Source: Diphasiastrum complanatum | Taxonomy: Eukaryota > Streptophyta > Lycopodiopsida > Lycopodiales > Lycopodiaceae | Direction of reading: 5' to 3' | DNA length: 64,000 nt | NCBI GenBank assembly: GCA_029204225.1 | Contig: CM055107.1 | Location: 2,821,923 to 2,885,922, forward strand | In this document: positions 59,221-64,000 of the stretch, piece after piece | Position numbering within the stretch: the first letter of the stretch is position 1 | How the letters are laid out: each line of letters starts with the position of its first letter | The notes under the pieces: model-generated | Told to the model about the DNA's origin: nothing | Databases searched by the model: none | The model's input: the letters and a program-made list of their open reading frames with translations, nothing else | Program-made: the position numbers and the translations under genes

Positions 59221-60200
59221 CTGATTTTGAGCAACAACGGGCGGTTCTTGATGAACATTAGGCTCTAAACTTGATGAGGTGTTGGGCTGGTCGAAACTGG
59301 TTGATTGCTGCCCCTTATCTCCAGCAATAGAAGATGGTACCAAATCTGGAAAAACTTCAACATTCACACTATGTGGGATGTCCCCCTTCAAGATATGTGT
59401 TGGGGCCACATCTAATGAATTCTTTACATCAAAATGCACATCACGACTAACAATAATCTTGTTAGTGCTCAAATTGAACAGCCTATAGCCTTTGCTTTCA
59501 CTACTATAGCCAACAAAAATGCATTTAACTCCTTTATCCTCAAGCTTTGTACGAAGTTTATTCGGAACAAAAGCATAAGCCGTACAACCAAAAATGCGAA
59601 AGTGAGAGATTGTAGGCTTCTTTCCATACCAAAACTTCATAAGAAGTTAATACTTTCAATGCTTTAGTAGGACAACGATTGCTTATGTATGCTGCCGTTA
59701 TAACCGCTTCAGCCCAAAACTTGTGAGGCAGTGCTTTGAGCATGCAACGGGCCATCTCCATAAGTGTGCGATTCTTTCGCTCGGCAACATCCTTTTGTTG
59801 AGGCGAATAGGGAGTTGTCATTTGATGTAGAATTCCCTTTTCTCGAAGAAATGCACCGAACGTATTCTTAATGTATTCCCTTCCTCGATCGGTGCATAGG
59901 GTCTTCAAAGAATGCCCAAACTGATTTTCCACCATTGCTAGCAAATCTTTGAAATGTTAAAAAACTTCCGTTTTAGCCTTCATAGGATAGATCCATGTAA
60001 AACGGGAAAAGTCATCAATAAAAGTCACAAAATAGATGCACTTTCCAATGGATTCGGTCCTCATTGGACCACAAACATCACTATGAACCAAATCAAATTT
60101 ATCAAAAACCCTTATAGTTCCATCAATTGGAAAAGGTTTTTTTTGAAACTTTCCAAGTATGCACCCCTCGCATACATGCCCTTCCGGCTGCTCAATAGTA
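59221..60200 (-). pseudogene. Ty1/copia integrase
   Basis: Minus strand, three frames. The zinc end CEGCILGKFQ and the first Asp, FDLVHSDVCGPM (about 60085), are followed by a stop/shift near 59950. Next come the second Asp, TLCTDRGREY (about 59890), and Glu, QQKDVAERKNRTLME (about 59800). A shift near 59600 leads to RIFGCTAYAFVPNKL, GVKCIFVGYSSESKG and KIIVSRDVHFD. The tail before RT contains EDLGQP-type repeats. All three catalytic residues are kept. Confidence 0.85.
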
Positions 60201-61077
60201 GGAATGTTTTCTACCATATTAAATGTCTTCAGCTTCTTCAAACTTGCAAAGTTGAGATGCCCAAACCTTGCGTGCCACAATTCAGCCAACTCCAATGATT
60301 GTGATGTAGAAGCAACAAGACATGTAGAGGGAATTCGTCGCTCATAGGTATCCATAATGAATAAGCCAGCATGCATTGTTCCCGAAACAAAAATCAAGAG
60401 TGATCTTTTAGGATCCTTGACAAGACACTTATCTTCTTTGAACTCAACAACTAGTCCTTGCTTCAACATAGTTGAAACCGAAAGAAGATTCTTCTTAATT
60501 CCCGGAACATAAAGCACATTCTTAATGTACTTTTCTTCACCATTAGGCAGAATGATGGCTACAATTCCAATTCCATGAATAGAATAAGGTGCATCATCTG
60601 CACATTGTACCTTACTTCCATTTTGCACTTTCACTAATTTAGTGAATGCTTCTTTGCGAGAAGTCATATGACGAGTAGCACCACTATCAATCACCCATTC
60701 AATGGGCTGAAAATCAGCAACTTGCAAAATAGAACCTGAATTCCTCATAGATGTAGAAGTACTAGTAGAAGCAATATTAGACACAAAAGCATTGTCTTGG
60801 TTGAAGAGATCACCACTAGCTCCAAGCTCTTGCTCCAAAATAGCAAGTGAAGCACTAGTATCAATTCCTTTCCTCTCCTCTTTCGCAAGCTTCTTCTTAC
60901 AATCCTTGATACCTTCTTAGCAGCAATGAAATTTCTCTTTGCCTTGCTAGGTAGGCAACTTTGCAACTTTTTTGAATGGTATGACCCCCTTTTTCTATAA
61001 ACCTGTGAACTTTTTCCATGAACTTTCTTGTGAATGCTGGTGATTTCATGAACCATCATAAATTGCCCCAATTTCAT
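60201..61077 (-). pseudogene. Ty1/copia gag end, protease and GAG-pre-integrase
   Basis: The minus-strand zinc knuckle is reduced to HCC.EGIKDC (about 60900). ILEQELGASGDLFNQDNAF, protease WVIDSGATRHMTSRKEAF (about 60695; DSG active site intact), LYVPGIKKNLLSVSTM and GAG-pre-integrase LELAELWHARFGHLNFASL (about 60280) follow. The frame 60838-59957 is open. Gag N-terminal parts, primer site and 5' LTR are missing beyond about 61077. Confidence 0.8.
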
Positions 61078-62119
61078 GCTACAAGCATCCCTAGCCAGTG
61101 TTGGTATCCTTTGAGTGGATCTTCTTCATGAATCTCTCGTTCTCACTTTCCCTCAATGGATATGTGACATGCCTTTCACCATAAGCTCGTCTTACAGAAG
61201 TTTTGACTAATATACTTTCATATGATGCCATTTTCTTAATCAACAGAAGTTTAAAGTTTCCAGGAAGTTGAAATTCTTACCAAGTTCCTTGGTATACTGA
61301 TTGTCAAATTTACACTTCAGCATGAGGTTCAGCTGATAAGTGGGTAGGTGGATTGATGGTTTCTCTCCTTGGATTGCAGAACTTCTTCACTGGCCTTCGT
61401 TATTGCCTTTTCACCTGCATGGCATCCTGGCTGCCTTACGTAGCTGTAATGCATGTGCAATAGCCTCCTTGACTAAGTATACTTAATTTAATGAATGCAT
61501 GTTTTATGGCTCTCTGAACAAGCTCGTAAGTGAGTGTCACTGGAGAAAATTTCACCTTTACTTGGATTGTCCAATGTGCTTTTTCTCATCGTGTGCAGTT
61601 TTGGCTTCAAATTCTTAAAGCTGTTAGCCCAAAGATCAAGTTTAAGCAACCAAGTGGTTGTATAGTCCTTAGTCCTTACATGCGAGCTTGTTGCCTAATG
61701 CCACCTAATTTCTCAAGACATCTTACCTTAGGCTTGCAACTCTCAATCAAGGAGCTGTAAGTCATGATTACTTTTGTGACATCCGATGGGGTATACTTTG
61801 GTTCAGGGAGCTTCCTAAACACTATTTTAGCCCTATTAACGAATGCAACATGATTCACCCTGGGGCACATTGCATGCCTACTTGGAAATGAGAGAACTAG
61901 ATAGGCGGTTGTAATTCAAGGAGGGCCCAATGATGATGAAAAAGTGTTATGCTCTACAGATCTGAGAGGAAGCAGCTTTGTGAGGAAGTGCGTATGGTGT
62001 CTATTTTTGGTTGGTGTTGTCATCACTCAACTAACCCTGTCCAAGTTATTGAAAACCTCCTAAGCATTCAATTTATTCAATAGTCGTGGATTGAAGATGA
62101 GGCATGTGAGAGAACCAAA
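61078..62119. other. No gene recognised
   Basis: Short open frames only: 61220-61090 minus (MASYESILVKTSV start) and 61676-61870 minus. Neither has a recognisable domain. It may include the lost 5' part of the copia or intron DNA. Confidence 0.4.
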
Positions 62120-62129
62120 TTAAGTAGTA

Positions 62130-62850
62130 CTGTTTTCTCGAAACGAGTTTCGAACGCTGAAACGCGTTCGAAACGGGACGTACGAAACGACCCCGTTTCG
62201 AAATGCCGTTCCAGTGTTCGAAACGATTGAAAAAAAAAAACCAATTTTTTTTTTTCTGAAACCGCGCCATAAGCTTTGTAGTATGTATTGGCAATGGGCA
62301 TGAACAAATTCTTGCAACCTAATGACCTATCCATGATAGTATCAATAATTGACTGAGGAAAGTGACCATAATCACCATACACAGCTTCTCCTCTTGAAAT
62401 TGCATACTAATTTCTCTAGGGTATTCTCATGAAATTGGATGTATCTACTTGTTACTAGACTGTCTATGACATCTGTAAACCCCAAAAACCGCGCCATAAG
62501 CTTTGTAATATGTACTGGCAATGGGCATGAACAGATTCTCGCAACCTAGTAACCTATCCATGACAGTATCAATAATTGATTGAGGAAGGTGACCATAGTT
62601 ATCATACATAGCTTCTCCTCTTGAAATTGCATTCTCTAGAGCATTCTCATGAAATTGGATGTATCTACTTGTTACTAGACTTTCTATGACATCTGTAAAC
62701 CCCAAAAACCCTCAAAAACACTTAAAAAAAAAAAACACCCTAATTTTTTTTTCTCGTTTTGAACCTGAACCAAACGTTTCATACGCGTTTCAAACGCGCG
62801 TTTCAAACGCGTTTTGAAGCGACGTACAAAAACGCGCCCATGAAACATTG
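62130..62850. mobile_element. Small Mutator-like element with captured duplicated fragment
   Basis: A 10-bp direct repeat TTAAGTAGTA flanks the unit (62120-62129 and 62851-62860), as expected for a target-site duplication of 9-10 bp. The ends start CTGTTTTCTCGAAACG and, read inward from the right, CAATGTTTCATGGGCGCG. Both subterminal regions are dense in GTTTCGAAACG/CGCGTTTGAAACG words (62131-62230 and 62755-62845). The middle carries a 227-bp tandem duplication of exon-like sequence. No transposase; non-autonomous. TIR similarity is short, so a hAT-like origin is possible but less fitting to the TSD length. Confidence 0.6.
62261..62714 (-). repeat. 227-bp tandem duplication, exon-like
   Basis: Copies start ACCGCGCCAT at 62261 and 62488. 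On the minus strand each reads TSRYIQFHENALENAISRGE, then (Y/G)GH(L/F)PQSIIDT and GC(E/K)NLFMPIA(S/N)TYYKAYG; the frame is open in the right copy and interrupted in the left one. The protein is unknown to me. It is probably one captured exon of a host gene duplicated inside the element. Confidence 0.6.
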
Positions 62851-63106
62851 TTAAGTAGTATTTTGAGCAAGCCGCACAGGCTAGGGAACAACGATATAAT
62901 TTGTTTTCAAGTTTTCAACAAATTTAGTTTGAAATATATGCTATATCAGACTACCTTTGAGGAGAAATGGGCTCATGTTGTTGTGTGCAAATTCTTGAGA
63001 TCCATGAATTTTTGCATCTCCGACTTGAAATACTTCTTGATTATTGATAATAAGGTTATGCATTGATTGGCATTAGCAGATCATGATGTATTGCTGGTGC
63101 AAAGTT

Positions 63107-63131
63107 CCAGGTGCCGTGGTACGGCACCTGG
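63107..63131. repeat. Perfect hairpin near the hAT end
   Basis: CCAGGTGCCG (63107-63116), loop TGGTA, CGGCACCTGG (63122-63131): 10-bp perfect stem. More copies of GGTGCCGTACC (about 63150) and a GTGGTACC...GGTACCAC pair (63312-63366) follow, resembling subterminal transposase-binding repeats. Confidence 0.85.
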
Positions 63132-63238
63132 TACGACACACGTGCTGTAGGTGCCGTACCTTTTCAGTTCCACGACACCCACGACACCTACATAATTCTT
63201 TTTTAATTAAAAAAACCATTAAATGCCCCTTTTCAAGT

Positions 63239-63242
<4 letters not shown>

Positions 63243-63300
<58 letters not shown>
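63243..63300. repeat. (AT)29 microsatellite
   Basis: Perfect 58-bp AT tract inside the hAT 5' region. Confidence 0.95.
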
Positions 63301-63302
<2 letters not shown>

Positions 63303-63670
63303 TAGATCCAGTGGTACCAGGATCCGCGGATCCCGGTACCGCGGATCCATACTGATCCACGGTACCACAATATTTAATATTTTTTAATATTTAATATGTT
63401 AATTTTTTTTTTACCCTAATCCCCCCCCCCCCCGTCGCTTCATCTCTCTCCCTGCCCATCGCACTGTTGTCCACGCCCTCTTCTTGCTGTCTACGCCCTC
63501 TCTGCTGTCCGCGCACTCCTCGCCATCACGCTGTATTTGCGTTGCACAGATCGCTTCCGCCCCTGTTACTGCTACTTCTACTTCGGCCATTGCTGTGGAT
63601 TTTCCAGCTTTCCGCCGCCTATCGCACTCACCATCATCTCTGCCTTTTTGCCCCAGTTCCTTCTACAGAA

Positions 63671-64000
63671 ATGGTGCATTCCAACCTTGCCGATTTGTGG
63701 GGCGAGGTGGACATTGTCAGGCGGGTTCCCGACAAGTCCAACAAGTCTGGTGCAAAGATCGTGCACTGTCGATATTGCCTGGTTGAGTTCAGTGCCACCC
63801 TCACTCGCCTTAAAGGCCACCTACTCGGCGCACGCGCCAAAAATGGTGGCACACTGAATGCTGCCCCCTATGCCAGCATGTCCGTTCCCGTCAGGCAGCG
63901 ACTTCTGGACACCTACGGGCCACGTCTTGTGGCGGGGGAGAACACCATTTCGGAGGGTGTTCTCCGGTATTGCACCACGCCTTACGTGGTTGACCCCGAG
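63671..64000 (+). CDS. hAT-type transposase, N-terminal part with BED zinc finger
   Basis: ATG at 63671 is the first ATG I see in this frame after a leader open from at least 63500. 110 codons run to the window edge without a stop. Residues ~10-55 form a BED-type finger: LWGEVDIVRRVPDKSNKSG, then KIVHCRYCLVEFSATLTRLK and GHLLG, with Cys-X2-Cys and the RLKGHLL helix. BED fingers bind the element ends. A conserved C-terminal dimerisation domain cannot be checked because it lies beyond the edge. The frame is GC-rich, unlike neighbours, and uncorrupted, suggesting a young copy or a domesticated gene. Confidence 0.65.
   Translation, partial: MVHSNLADLWGEVDIVRRVPDKSNKSGAKIVHCRYCLVEFSATLTRLKGHLLGARAKNGGTLNAAPYASMSVPVRQRLLDTYGPRLVAGENTISEGVLRYCTTPYVVDPE

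Larger units (their letters stand above)
63093..64000 (+). mobile_element. hAT-like DNA transposon, 5' part
   Basis: Terminal region with short GC-rich inverted words (GGTGCCGTACC, GGTACC, GGATCC) at 63100-63360, a long AT microsatellite and a C run at 63421-63433. Then CT-rich leader DNA and an open frame with a BED-type zinc finger at 63671. The left end (about 63093) is a guess; the right end and TSD are beyond the window. Confidence 0.55.

Noticed and set aside
61530-61870. Short open frames on both strands
   Set aside because: No motif; length is within chance for this composition.

Overview
The window is repeat-rich nuclear DNA from a land plant. It is almost wholly built of decayed, nested transposable elements: Ty3/gypsy and Ty1/copia LTR retrotransposons with plant-type primer-binding sites (initiator-Met tRNA at 23483, a probable Asp-tRNA type at 11074), long CT/GA and AT microsatellites, hAT-like and Mutator-like DNA elements, and one candidate plant gene exon with a GT splice donor. 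There is no operon structure and no recognised rRNA or tRNA gene. I cannot name the species.

Layout: 1-7858 is a Ty3/gypsy copy (A) entering from the left edge and ending in a 3' LTR. It has lost reverse transcriptase (RT) and RNase H and carries a solo LTR of another family. 7859-11300 is non-coding repeat, an orphan exon-like open frame (9366-9773), a CT tract and a primer-binding site. 11307-13045 holds minus-strand remains of another gypsy element. 13046-22644 is a second copy (B) of the first family, with gag, protease, RT, RNase H, integrase, a long accessory ORF and the 3' LTR. 22645-26330 holds two minus-strand gypsy gag remnants around a copia LTR-PBS-gag fragment. 26331-33514 has copia pieces, one of them with its two halves in opposite orientations, and long microsatellites. 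33880-36010 is a broken RT gene of Penelope-like type. 36263-47549 is mostly featureless AT-rich DNA with a 533-bp tandem duplication at 40117-41178. 47550-53740 has a gypsy integrase tail, a minus-strand copia, and a minus-strand LTR with a divergent accessory ORF beside it. 54530-57386 has LTR-like DNA, tandem repeats and a possible first exon of a KH/CCCH zinc-finger gene. 57387-61077 is a minus-strand copia with its 3' LTR. 62130-62850 is a small Mutator-like element with a 10-bp target-site duplication. 63093 to the right edge is the 5' part of a hAT element with an open transposase frame.

The most interesting system is the accessory gene of the gypsy elements. A ~2.9 kb ORF lies between integrase and the 3' LTR, with an N-terminal globular domain, Ser/Pro-rich linker, coiled coil and C-terminal globular domain, and it ends at the polypurine tract. 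Two close copies (A, B) have non-overlapping lesions. A divergent homologue sits next to a different LTR at 51754-53740, and an N-terminal-domain homologue lies at 11307-12075. So this gene family is shared by several gypsy lineages here. The second highlight is the Penelope-like RT, a class rarely reported in seed plants.

All retroelement coding regions are interrupted by stops or frameshifts. Only the hAT transposase frame at the right edge is open for as far as it can be seen.
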